Source: CBDATW01 sp965214965 (lineage in GTDB: Bacteria > Bacillota_I > Bacilli_A > CBDATW01). Taken from it: 64,000 nucleotides of DNA. Position numbers and translations under genes: made by a program. The DNA lies in contig OZ244030.1 in assembly GCA_965214965.1 (NCBI GenBank), positions 124,001-188,000 on the forward strand. The letters run 5' to 3'. The stretch's first letter is position 1, and the number at the start of each line of letters is the position of its first letter. This document shows, one piece after another, positions 1 through 10,688 of the stretch. A model generated the notes under the pieces. The model was given only the letters and a program-made list of their open reading frames with translations, ran no database searches and was not told the DNA's origin.

Positions 1-1
1 T

Positions 2-340
2 TATTTTAAAAATAAATTTGATATTAAAAGAATTAATTCCAAAACTAAAAATAATAAAAAGAAACTCTATAATTTCAGATCAGAAAATACACCTATTATA
101 TTTACCACCTCTGTTTTAGAAAGGGGAGTTACATTTCCAAAACTTAATATAGTTGTCATAAATGCAGATCATGATTTATATAATTCCAACGCATTAATCC
201 AAATAGTTGGCAGAGTAGGAAGGTCCCAAAAATATCCTAATGGCCAGTCTACTCTTTTGTGTTTTAATCAAACACACCAAATCAAAAAAACAATTCAAGA
301 AATAAAATTTAGAAATGAAATGTCTAATCTGCACAGTTAA
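2..340 (+). CDS. comFA: ComFA-like DNA helicase, C-terminal fragment (cut by window edge)
   Basis: This is the last 112 residues of a superfamily 2 helicase of the ComFA/PriA kind, which drives single-stranded DNA import during transformation in Firmicutes. Helicase motif V reads TTSVLERGVTF (residues 35-45 of the fragment) and motif VI reads QIVGRVGRS (67-75); both are close to ComFA. The 5' part lies outside the window. The gene overlaps comFC by 26 bp, the usual comFA-comFC pairing. ComFA is not widely kept in mollicutes, so whether it still serves DNA uptake is open. Confidence 0.75.
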   Translation, partial: YFKNKFDIKRINSKTKNNKKKLYNFRSENTPIIFTTSVLERGVTFPKLNIVVINADHDLYNSNALIQIVGRVGRSQKYPNGQSTLLCFNQTHQIKKTIQEIKFRNEMSNLHS

Positions 341-893
341 TACTAATAAATATATTTGTTTTTATAATTTAATCTCTAATAAAACAATTTGTTGTAAATG
401 TTATGAATCATTTCAGTATAATCCGCAAACAATTAAATATAAAAATCATAATGTAAAAATACTGTTTAAATATAATAATGTTTTTCGCTCATTAATAAGA
501 TTATGAAAAATTGATAATGAACCTGCAGCTAACAAAATATTGGCGAATTTAATTTGTAAATATATTCCAAAAAACAAAACAATTATTTACCCTCCATCAT
601 TTTTAAATCCAAGTTTAAAAAAACTTTTAGATTATTTAAATATTAATAACCAAAATATTTTCATTAAAGAAAAAAATTATGAACAAAAATCAAAAAAATA
701 TTTTTCTAGACTCGGCAGTTTTAAATTAATTAATCCTATTCCAAAAAACTTTTTATTAGTTGATGATATTTATAATAGTGGGATGACTATTAAGAAGTCA
801 TTAGATTTGTTAGAAGAGCAAGGCTATAAATCAATTGATGTAATCATATTTGCTTCAACTCAAGAGTTCAATAACCAAAAACAGTTTATATAA
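315..893 (+). CDS. comFC: ComFC-like phosphoribosyltransferase-fold protein
   Basis: The 192-residue protein has a cysteine-rich N-terminus (C3, C6, C15, C26, C27, C29, likely a zinc knuckle) and a PRPP-loop signature LLVDDIYNSGMT with the acidic pair at D150-D151. This is the ComFC/GntX family layout. In competent Firmicutes ComFC works with ComFA in DNA uptake; in mollicutes its role is unknown. It overlaps the comFA end by 26 bp, so the two are probably translated together. An in-frame TGA near codon 64 is read as Trp. Confidence 0.75.
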
Positions 894-902
894 TGTTATA
901 AT
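894..902 (+). promoter_or_regulatory. Extended -10 promoter of secA
   Basis: TGTTATAAT is a perfect extended -10 element just after the comFC stop. The expected transcription start is near 909, giving secA a leader of about 15 nt without a clear Shine-Dalgarno sequence. Confidence 0.6.
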
Positions 903-923
903 TTCTTATAGATAAGATATAAA

Positions 924-3251
924 ATGTTTAAAATTCTAAAAAAATTAAAATCAAAAAAAAGCAATTATGAATCTCAAGTTAGAGAAATTATTCAAGAAGC
1001 ACAAATTCTTGAAACTTTAAGTGATAAAAAACTTCAATCAAAAACTGAAGAATTTAAAAGAAGATTAAAAGCAGGAGAAACATTAGAAGATATCAAGGTC
1101 GAAGCATTTGCAACTGTGTATGAATCTGCAAAAAGAGTTTTGGGATTAACACCACACCCAGTTCAGGTTCATGGCGCACTTATTCTTCATAATGGAGATG
1201 TTGCAGAAATGAAAACAGGCGAAGGTAAAACCCTTACTTCAACAATGCCAATATATCTTAATGCCCTTTCAGGTTTGGGAGTACACGTAGTAACAGTCAA
1301 TGATTATTTGGCAAAGCGTGATTCTTCAGAAATGGGGAAACTTTTTGGGTGACTAGGTTTGTCAATTGGTTTTAATCATGCAGAATTAAAAAAAGTCCAA
1401 AAAAAATTAGCATATGAACAAGATATAACTTACTCAACACACTCAGAACTTTGTTTTGATTATTTAAGAGATAATATGGTATTAGAACTTAAAGACAAAG
1501 TTCAAAGGCCACTTAATTATGCAATCATTGATGAATGCGATTCTATTTTGATTGATGATGCAAGAACTCCACTTATTATTTCAGGTGGAAAAGATAAACC
1601 ATCAAATCTTTATAAATTAGCTGATTTTTTTATAAAATCATTATCTGCAGCTGATTACAACATTGATATAGAATATAAAACAGTATCGCTTTCAGATTCT
1701 GGATGTTCAAAAGCTGAAGCAGGATTCCAAATTGAAAATCTATTTGATGTTAAACACACTTTATTAGTCCATCATATACAACAAGCATTAAAAGCAAATC
1801 ACATTATTGTTGAGGGTGTAGACTACATTATTACAAATGGCAAAGTTAGTTTAGTTGATCAAAACACTGGTAGAGTTTTAAAAGGTAGAGCATACTCTGA
1901 TGGACTGCAACAAGCCATCCAACAAAAGCATAACTTAGAAGTAACAGAAGAAACAAAAACAATTGCCACAATAACATATCAAAATTATTTTAGGCTTTAT
2001 ACTAAATTAGCAGGTATGACTGGTACTGCTAAAACAGAAGAAGAAGAATTTATCGATATTTACAACATGAAAGTCCATGTTGTTCCAACAAACAAGCCAA
2101 TCATACGTGAAGATTCAAATGACTTAATTTTTGGAAATAGAGAAACACAATTTAAAGCTATAATTAATAAAATAAAAGAATTTGCTGAAATTAATAGACC
2201 AATTTTAATTGGTACAAGATCAGTGGAAACTTCAGAAGCTATTTCAAAAACGCTAAATGCAAATAAAATTAAACACGTTGTTTTAAACGCTAAAAATCAT
2301 GAAAAAGAATCTCAAATTATTGAAAATGCAGGGCAAAAAGGCGCTATTACAATTGCAACTAACATGGCTGGTAGAGGTACTGATATTAAGTTAGGACCAG
2401 GAGTTGAAGAAATAGGCGGACTTGCTGTTATAGGATGCGAAAGAAATGAATCACGTAGAATAGACAACCAATTAATTGGTCGTTCTGGAAGACAAGGACA
2501 ACCAGGTTTTTCTAAATTTTACATTTCATGAGAAGATGAATTACTTGTACGTTTCTCAGGAGATAAAGCTAAGAAACAAGGCGCAATGTTAAAAAATGAT
2601 TCAGTTGAATCAAAACTATTAACAAAAGTTATTGAACAGGCTCAAAAAAGAGTTGAAGGACAAAACTATGACTCTAGAAAATCTTTAGTTGAATATGACG
2701 ATGTTATCAGGCTGCAACGTGAAACAATTTATAAACAGCGAGATGCCATAATTGTTTCAAATAACTTATATCCAACTATTGAACTGATGTTTGATCATGT
2801 AGCTAAAATTTATTGCAATAAACACGCTATATACATAGATAAAGAAAAACAAATTGATGGAGTTGCCCTTTGTGATGAACTATATTCCATTGATTTAATG
2901 CACAATGAATTAGATGCAGAAAAAATTTCAATATTAAAATTTGATGAAGCATTAAATTATGTTAAAGAAACTCTAAAACTTTCTATCCAAGATAAAGTAA
3001 AAGAATTTGGTTCAGAAACATTTGCTGAAGCTAAAAAATCGATATTGCTTTCTATTATTGATAATCATTGACAAAACCACATTGATACAATGACAAAACT
3101 TCGTTCAGGTATTCACCTAAGATCATATTCACAAAAATCACCACTCCAAGCTTATGTACAAGAAGGATTTAATATTTTTGAAGATATGAAATCAAACATT
3201 TCATTAAATATTGTTTATGCTATTAATTCATTAGAAATAAATGAAAAATAA
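924..3251 (+). CDS. secA: Preprotein translocase ATPase SecA
   Basis: SecA hydrolyses ATP to push preproteins through the SecYEG channel. The 775-residue protein has Walker A GEGKT (99-103), the DECD Walker B box (203-206) inside IDECDSILIDDART, the motif GMTGTAKTEEEEF of the preprotein cross-linking region, and the motif VI region GRSGRQGQPG (from about 519). It lacks the cysteine-rich zinc tail of longer SecA proteins, as is common in mollicutes. Several in-frame TGA codons encode Trp. It follows comFC closely; the partner secE is at 23337. Confidence 0.95.
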
Positions 3252-3281
3252 AAAAATCTCTTTTTGGAGATTTTCTTTTTT
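3252..3281 (+). terminator. Rho-independent terminator after secA
   Basis: The stem aaaatctc / gagatttt closes a short T-rich loop and is followed by a T tract, directly after the secA stop. Confidence 0.75.
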
Positions 3282-3551
3282 ATACCTAGCAATCTATCAA
3301 AGATAATAATAAAGTGCCAGCCATTTTTTAAAATAATACTAAGTAGCACTTAAGGCCATATAATTTTGGTTATGAATGATGAGACATAAATTTGGTTTGG
3401 TTAAAATTAGCTGTATACAATAATTAAAGCTCAGCAACTTTAATTATTAATTTCTCTATTTGGAGTATACTTACTTATATATTAACATCTTTAAACCCAG
3501 CTTCATATTAGATTAAAAATATTCAGGTATAAATGATATAATTTAGGTATT
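3282..3551. other. Intergenic region with a perfect 11-bp inverted repeat
   Basis: I find no coding capacity in these 270 bp. At 3419-3448 AATAATTAAAG is repeated inverted as CTTTAATTATT around the loop CTCAGCAA. It is not followed by a T run, so it does not look like a normal terminator; it could be part of a small RNA or a protein-binding site. The uvrB promoter is at the right edge. Confidence 0.45.
3534..3542 (+). promoter_or_regulatory. Extended -10 promoter of uvrB, near-leaderless
   Basis: TGATATAAT ends 9 nt before the uvrB ATG at 3552. Transcription would start at about 3549-3551, so the mRNA is effectively leaderless, and no Shine-Dalgarno sequence is present. Confidence 0.65.
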
Positions 3552-5522
3552 ATGAATAAGTTAAAATTAGTATCAGAGTTTAAACCTGCTGGAGATCAAG
3601 TAAAAGCAATTAATGAGCTTACATCTAATATTAAAAAAAATGTAAAAGATCAAGTATTACTAGGAGCCACAGGTACTGGTAAAACTTTTACTATATCAAA
3701 TGTAATTGCTAAAACTCAAAAACCTACACTTATTCTTGCGCATAACAAAACTCTTGCGGCACAACTTTATGGAGAATTTAAGAAATATTTTCCAGAAAAC
3801 AGAGTTGAATACTTTATTTCTTATTTTGATTATTATCAACCAGAAGCTTATGTAGTGAGTTCAGATACATATATTGAAAAAACATCAAAAATTAATCAGG
3901 AAATAGAGTTAATGCGTTTATCCACAATGAACTCACTACAAAATAGAAAAGATGTTATAGTTGTTGCTTCTGTTGCATGCATTTATGCACAAAACAATCC
4001 GGTACATTACAGGAATATGACTTTTGATGTTAGGGTAGGAGAAAAAATTAGAAGAAACAATCTTTTAGAATTTTTGGTAAAAAGAGGTTACCAAAGAAAT
4101 AATCTTTCTCAAGATCCTGCAACATTTAGAGTTAAAGGAGATGTGATAGAAATTTCTCCGGGATGAACTAATGAATATTTTATTAGAATTGAATTATTTG
4201 GTGATGAAATAGATTCTTTAGCTACAATTAATATAATAACAAAAGAAAAAATTAAGTCTTTTGAACTTATAAGAATTTTTCCAGCTAATGGTTATGTTTC
4301 TTCCAAAGAAACAATTGATAATGCAGTTAAAGAAATTAAAAAAGACTTAAAAAAAAGATTAGAGTTTTTTCAAAATGAAAATAAACTAATTGAAATGCAA
4401 AGATTAAACGAAAGAGTTTCTAAGGATGCAGCAGATTTACAAGAATTTGGTTACTGCAATGGTATTGAAAATTATTCAAGATATTTAGATGGTCGACAAA
4501 ATGATGAAACACCATTTTCACTATTTGATTATATGCCTGAAGACTATCTTCTTGTAGTTGATGAATCTCATCAAATGATCCCCCAAATCAGAGGAATGTT
4601 TAACGGCGATCGTTCAAGAAAAGAAACTCTAGTAGAATATGGATTCAGACTACCATCAGCATTAGAAAATAGACCATTAAAGTTTGAAGAATTTGATTCA
4701 AAAAGAAATCAAACCATTTATGTTTCAGCTACACCAGCTAATTATGAATTAGATTTAACTAAAGGTGTTATTACAGAACAAATTATTAGGCCAACAGGGT
4801 TACTTGATCCAGAAGTTGAAGTGATAAAAACTCAAAATCAAATCAAACATATAATAAAACAAATCAAAAAAGCTATTAAACAAAAAGAAAGAGTTTTAAT
4901 TACCGCATTAACCAAAAGAATGGCAGAAGATATTTCAGAATATTTTAAAGAACAAAATATAAAAGCCGAATATTTACACTCAGATATTAAAACTTTAGAA
5001 AGATCAGTTATTATTAATAATTTAAGAAAAGGTAAAATTGATGTTTTGATAGGTATTAATCTTTTAAGAGAAGGTTTAGATATTCCAGAGGTATCCACTA
5101 TATGCATTCTTGATGCAGATAAAGAAGGGTTTTTAAGATCAGAAAGATCGTTAATTCAAATTATTGGTAGAGCAGCTAGAAACTCTAATGGTAAAGTTTA
5201 TATGTATGCAGATAAAATCACTGATTCTATGAAAAACGCAATTAAAGAAACTTCACGTAGAAGAGAAAAACAAGTTAAATACAACGAGGAAAACGGAATA
5301 ATTCCAAAAACCATTGTTAAAGCTATTGATAATTCATTAAAAGAAAGATTAATTACAAGTTTTGCTAAAAAAATACCTAATACAAACAAAATTACTAAAA
5401 CAGAAAAACAATTATTGATTGATGATTTAAATAAACAAATGAAAGAAGCAGCAAAAAATCTTGATTTTGAAACAGCTGCTTATCTAAGAGATTTTATTTT
5501 AGATATTAAATCAGATAAATAA
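3552..5522 (+). CDS. uvrB: Excinuclease ABC subunit B
   Basis: UvrB is the damage-verifying helicase-like subunit of nucleotide excision repair, acting with UvrA and UvrC. The 656-residue protein is full length. It has Walker A GATGTGKT (38-45), the beta-hairpin region YFDYYQPEAY (91-100), the DESH Walker B (337-340), helicase motif GRAARNSNG and a C-terminal UVR motif (about 620-654) that contacts UvrC. Trp at the TGA of 4164 fits the family. It is followed 9 nt later by tatD. Confidence 0.96.
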
Positions 5523-5531
5523 GGAAAAATT

Positions 5532-6308
5532 ATGTACGTAGACACACATGCACATTTAAACGACCCATATTTTATTAAAATAACAGGTGAAACTGCAGAT
5601 GATTTAGTTAAAATTGCTTTTGAAAATGATGTTTCATTAATTTTTGATATCGGCACAACAGAACAAATTTCAATTAATGCAGCTAAAACTGCTGCAAAGC
5701 ATCCAAATGTTTATGCTTCGCTTGCTGTCCACCCATCAAATGTTAATCAAATTAATGGAAATGTTTATAATGTTTTCCAAAAATTAATTGATGAAGATTT
5801 AGAAGGTAAAATAGTTGGGATTGGAGAAACTGGTTTAGATTACCATTATTATTTCACTTCACCACAGCAACAAAAAGAAAATTTTATAAAACATTTAGAA
5901 CTAGCTAAGAAAAATGATAAAACAGTAATTGTTCATTCAAGGGATGCCTTTGATGATACATATGAAATTTTAAGTCAATACAAAGATCTTAGAATTATAA
6001 TTCACTGTTTTACATATGGAAAATTTGAAATGGAGAAATTTGTCTCTATTGGTTGCTGAATTTCTTTTTCAGGAATCATAACTTTCAATAAAAATATTGA
6101 AGATATTTATTCAGCAGTTAAAGCCATCCCATCTGATAAAATATTATGTGAAACTGATTCCCCATTATTAACTCCAGCACCATTTAGAGGAAAAATAAAT
6201 TATCCACACTATGTTAAGTATGTCTATGATAAGATATCTGAAATTAGAAATGAATGTGTTGTGGAATTAATTATGAAAAATGCTAAAAAAGCCTTTAATA
6301 TAAAATAA
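5532..6308 (+). CDS. tatD: TatD-family metal-dependent DNase
   Basis: The 258-residue TIM-barrel hydrolase has the family's metal ligands: HAH (H6, H8), E99 in GIGETGLDYHY, H135 in IVHSRD, H158 in IIHCF and D209 in CETDSPLL. TatD proteins are Mg-dependent 3'-5' nucleases linked to DNA repair and quality control. The start follows the uvrB stop by 9 nt with AAGGA upstream, so the two are probably one transcript. Confidence 0.93.
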
Positions 6309-6334
6309 AATATCAAAAAAAAGATATTTTTATT
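6308..6334 (+). terminator. Terminator after tatD
   Basis: The stem aaatatc / gatattt with an A-rich loop is followed by T residues directly after the tatD stop. Confidence 0.6.
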
Positions 6335-6356
6335 TCTATAAAAATACCAGTTTTAA

Positions 6357-6370
6357 TTGTATTTATACAA
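6357..6370. promoter_or_regulatory. Palindrome over the -35 of permease gene 1
   Basis: TTGTATTTATACAA is a perfect 6-2-6 palindrome. Its first half, TTGTAT, sits 17 nt before TAAAAT (6380-6385) and can serve as the -35 box. A protein bound here would block RNA polymerase, so I read it as a candidate operator. Confidence 0.45.
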
Positions 6371-6419
6371 ATACCTATGTAAAATAATGTTTATGAATAT
6401 TAAAAGGAGAAAATCAATT

Positions 6420-7820
6420 ATGAAAAAACAATCATATTCATTTTGAAACCTAGTTACTATTAACGTAGGTTCAATGATTGGTGTTGGTATATTTTTCAAA
6501 AACCCAGGGATTCTAAGAACAACTGGTAACATTTATATCGCACTAATTTCTTGAATTGTTGGTGCCGTACTAATTTATGGTATGTCACTTTCTTTCGCAG
6601 AAGCACAATCATACACTGGAAAGAACAACATTTCGGGGACAGTCCCAAACTGAGTCACAGCATTTATTGGGCCAAAAACAGGTAGAATTGCTCACCAACT
6701 ATTTGGTTGACTATACAACCCGATTTTTGCATCTCTACTTTGCTACTATGCAGTATACTTTGCCCTAACAGGTATGGGATGAACAGGAACAGATATTGAA
6801 ACTAAATGAAAATTAGTTTATGCTCTAACAACTCTAGTATACATAGCTCTAACAGCTGGTAACGCGTTCTCATACTCATTTGGTAAAGTATTACAAATGG
6901 CAGGAACAATTATTAAATTTATTCCACTTCTAGCAGTTCTAGTACTAGGGTTTGCTAACCCAATCGAAACATCTGCAACAAACACATTTTCAAAAGCTAC
7001 AACATGAAACTGAGGAACAATCTTTGCTGCACTACCAGCTGTATTCTTTGCATTTGATGGTTTCATTAACGGTGTTACTCTTTCAAAAGAAGAAGAGAAA
7101 AAAGGAGATGCAACTAGATCACTTCTATTCTCAGTTATTTCAGTTACAATCTTCTATGTAGCGTTTGCTGCATCAGTTGGTTGAGGAACAAGCGATGCTG
7201 GACTATTCGATCTATTTGCTAAAACATTTGGTAATACAGGTTCAACAGCTATTTACTTTCTAATCGCTATTTCAGCATACACAGTTGCAAACGGACAGCA
7301 AATTACTTCATCAAGAACAATTAAAGCTATGGCTGACGCTAAAGCAACAATTCCTCTAAAAGTGCTTGCAAAAGTTGAAGCTGACGGAAGACACGCAGGA
7401 CAAACATGAGTAAACTTCTGAATTGGAATGTTTTTCATGACACTTATGTTCTTAGTTGCGGAAGTTACAGGAGATTCAAAAGAATTAACATTTGATAACT
7501 TCGGTAATGCGATTACACTATTTGGATTTGCATTCTATGCTCTTGTAACATTTGGTACATTTGCTAACAGATTCTCATCTAAACTAAAAGTTGATAAACA
7601 AAAAGGATTTGCTTTTCAATTTGCATCAGCATTCATTGTATTCTGAATTGTTATCCAAAACACAGTTAACTACTTTATTAAAGCTGTTAAATTTGCAGTT
7701 AAAGATGGACAGCACGCATTAAAAACAGAACCAACAGTTATGTGATTAGTTGTTCTAACAATTGTAATTTTATTTGTAACTACAAAAGTTTCAGAACTAA
7801 CAAATAAAGAAATGAGCTAA
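6420..7820 (+). CDS. APC-superfamily amino-acid permease (paralogue 1)
   Basis: This 466-residue membrane protein has about 12 hydrophobic segments and the APC start INVGSMIGVGIFFKNPG (residues 14-30). It is closely similar along its length to the permease at 40372, including NNISGTVPNWV and the IGPKTGRIA stretch, so the two are recent paralogues. The substrate is not readable from sequence. The start is set by AAAGGAG 8-10 nt upstream. It is flanked by its own promoter and terminator, hence monocistronic. Confidence 0.88.
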
Positions 7821-7841
7821 TTAATAAATTAACTTAATTCA

Positions 7842-7868
7842 AGACTGGTTATGCCGGTCTTTTTTTTG
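7842..7868 (+). terminator. Terminator after permease gene 1
   Basis: The stem agactgg / ccggtct with loop ttatg is followed by eight T residues. Confidence 0.85.
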
Positions 7869-7885
7869 TTTCATTTGTGGTAAAA

Positions 7886-7891
7886 TATAAT
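7886..7891 (+). promoter_or_regulatory. -10 box of hslO
   Basis: TATAAT ends four bases before the ATG at 7896. It covers an upstream in-frame ATG at 7890, which therefore cannot be the translated start. The transcript would begin inside or just before the first codons, so the start is near-leaderless or slightly downstream. Confidence 0.5.
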
Positions 7892-7895
7892 GACT

Positions 7896-8750
7896 ATGAA
7901 AGATCACATTACAATAGGAATTAAAAATAATATCAGAGTTTATGTTGCAACTACAACTGAATCAATTTTAGAAGCAACAAAAAAACATAACTTGTGACCA
8001 GTTGCCGTAATGGCATTGTCACGTTCTTTAACTATAACTGCCATTATGGGAAAAATGCTTAAAGACAAACAAAAAGTGGTCTCAATTATCAATGGAGGCG
8101 GACCTTTAGGGACTATAATGTCTGAATCAGATTCTCATGGTAAAATTCGCGGGTATGTAGCAAACCCATCTGTTGATATGAAATATAATTCTAACAATAA
8201 ACTTGCAGTTGATTTTGCAGTTGGAAAAAACGGAACAATGAAAGTAATAAAAGATCTTCAACTCAAAAAACCATTTACAGCACAAATAAAAATCGTTGAT
8301 GGGACAATAACAAATGAATTCACTCACTACTTTTATCAATCAGAACAAACAAAAACAGCAATCATAAATACTTGCTTACTTGATGGAGAAAAAGGCGTTA
8401 TTTCTTCAGGGGCAATTTTATTTCAATTGCTTCCAGGATTTTCCGAAGAAGACGTTTTAGAAATTGAAAAAATAATTTCATCAATAGATAAATTTTCTGA
8501 AAAGTTTGCAATTAAATCTCATAAAGAAGTCATAAACGAATTAATACCAGAATGTGAAGTTTTAGAAAAAAGTGATATATGGTTTGAATGTAATTGTGAT
8601 ATTAATAAAATGAAGTCGGCAATATTAACTTTGCAACAAAAAGATAAAGATGAATTACTTAAAGAAGGTAAGTGTGAAATTAAATGCCAATATTGTTCAG
8701 AGATAAAAGTATTTAATAAAGATGAATTAAAAGATATTTTTAAAGGATAA
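7896..8750 (+). CDS. hslO: Redox-regulated chaperone Hsp33
   Basis: Hsp33 is a cytosolic holdase that unfolds and activates when its zinc-bound cysteines are oxidised. The 284-residue protein keeps the zinc site CNC (C232, C234) and CQYC (C264, C267), plus the N-terminal core with INGGGPLGTIMSESD. In a cell that may make peroxide through GlpO and uses a flavin NADH oxidase, this protection makes sense (inference). dusB follows 4 nt downstream, suggesting co-transcription. Confidence 0.92.
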
Positions 8751-8754
8751 TAAA

Positions 8755-9726
8755 ATGTTAAAAATTGGAAATGTAGAAATTAAAGGCAAAGTAGTGCTGG
8801 CTCCTATGGCTGGTGTTTGTAATGTTGCTTTTAGATCTGTTTGCAAAGATCAAGGTGCAAATCTTGTCTATGCAGAGATGGTTTCAGATAAAGGAGTCGT
8901 TTACAACAATAAAAGAACTATCAAAATGCTTCATGTTGCCGATTATGAAAAACCCGTAGCATTACAAATATTTGGTTCAGATAAAGAAACAATGGTTAAA
9001 GCCGCCATGCACGTAGATAAGTATTCTAACTGCGACATAATTGATATTAACATGGGTTGTCCGGTACATAAAGTTGCTATTAAAGCACAGGCAGGTTCAT
9101 CCTTAATGAAAGATCCTGATAAAATTTATGATATTGTCAAAACAATTGTAGATAATGTTTCAAAGCCAGTAACAGTAAAAATTAGAACAGGATGAGATGA
9201 TGAATCAGTTAATGCTGTTGAAGTCGCTAAAAAAGCAGAAGAAGCTGGAGCTAGTGCAATTGCTATTCATGGAAGAACAAGAAAACAAATGTATTCAGGA
9301 AAAGCCGATTGAGATATTATTAAAGAAGTAAAAAAAGCAGTATCAATTCCTGTTATTGGAAATGGTGATATCTTTAATGAAGATGATGCTAAAAAAGCAC
9401 TTGAATCTGGCGTTGATGCTATTATGTTGGCCAGAGGAGCAATGAGATCACCTTGAATGTTTAAAAAAATCAACCATTATCTAGAAACTGGAAATAAACT
9501 TCCTAGTCCATCATTTGATGAAATAAAAGATATTTGTATCGAACATGCAAGAAGATTGGTTGAATGAAAAGGCGAAGAAATAGCAATTAAAGAAATGAGA
9601 TCTCTTGCAGCTCAATATGTCCATGGTATTGAGGGTAATGCTGAATTTAGAAAAAATATTTTCCAAGCAAAAACATTTGAAGAATTCACTAACATTTGAG
9701 AAAATTACGTAGAGGAATTAAAATAA
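8755..9726 (+). CDS. dusB: tRNA-dihydrouridine synthase (DusB-like)
   Basis: This FMN-dependent enzyme reduces uridine to dihydrouridine in tRNA. The 323-residue protein has the N-terminal signature LAPMAGVCNVAFR, the catalytic cysteine C102 in NMGCPVHKV, and the FMN phosphate region GNGDIF and ARGAMRSPW. The hslO-dusB order also occurs in Firmicutes. Its TAA overlaps the gpsA ATG by one base (TAATG), so translation is probably coupled. Confidence 0.93.
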
Positions 9727-10688
9727 TGAAAATATCAATAATTGGTTCAGGTTCTTGAGGGATTGCTTTAGCAAAAACAGCTGCAGAAAATTCTGAAGTA
9801 AAACTCTTAGTAAGACGACAAGAGATAGCTGATCAAATTAACAAAAACAAATCTTATAAAGAATTATTTCCTGGAGTAACACTTGATTTTTCAGCAACTA
9901 CATCTGTTGAAGAAACTCAAAATTTTTCAGATACAGTATTAATTGCAATTCCTATGAAATATATGAAACTATATTGTCTTAAATTAAAATCTCAAGGATT
10001 AAATCCTAAAAATATTATTTCAGCTGCTAAAGGATTTGATATAGAAGAATTAAAGACAGGAACTCAAATTATTTCAGAAGTTTGGCCAGAAGCAAAAGTT
10101 GCAGCTCTTTCAGGTCCATCCCATGCCGAATCTCTTGTAGAAAAAGCTTACACATCTGTAATGATTGCATCTAAAGATATAGAAATATTAAATAAAATAA
10201 ATTCAATTATGAAAACAAAATACTTTAAAATGTATAAAACAGATGATTTATTTGGTGTTGAACTTTATGGAGCAGCTAAAAACGTTTATTCTATTGGCGC
10301 AGGTATTTTAGATACTTTAGGATTGTTAGATAATACTAAAGCAGCATATATAACAAGAGTAATTGCAGAATTAGAAAGACTGGGAAAAACTTTTGGAATC
10401 AAAGAATCAACGGTTTATTCACTTGCTTGCCTTGGGGATTTATTAGTAACATCATATTCTGATAACTCAAGAAATTATAAATATGGAAAATATTTGGTTA
10501 CAAAAAAAGAAGAAGACAAACCAACACAGACTGTGGAAGGATTAAACACAGTAGAAACACTGCATACACTTATGAATCAAAAAGGTGTTAGAATGCCAAT
10601 TTTATGCAGCATATATAAAACAGTTATTAAAGGAGAATGCGTCAAGACTACAACAGCAAAATTAATTTTAGGAGAAAATAATGAATAG
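9726..10688 (+). CDS. gpsA: NAD(P)-dependent glycerol-3-phosphate dehydrogenase
   Basis: GpsA interconverts dihydroxyacetone phosphate and glycerol 3-phosphate for phospholipid synthesis. The 320-residue protein has the dinucleotide motif GSGSWG (7-12), the GPSHAE motif and the catalytic lysine K185 in YGAAKNV. The start overlaps the dusB stop by one base, and its end overlaps the lysS start by 8 bp, so the three genes are tightly coupled. It complements the glycerol module at 13958-17524. Confidence 0.94.

Noticed and set aside
7890..7895. Upstream ATG for hslO
   Set aside because: It overlaps the TATAAT box, so it cannot be part of the transcript.
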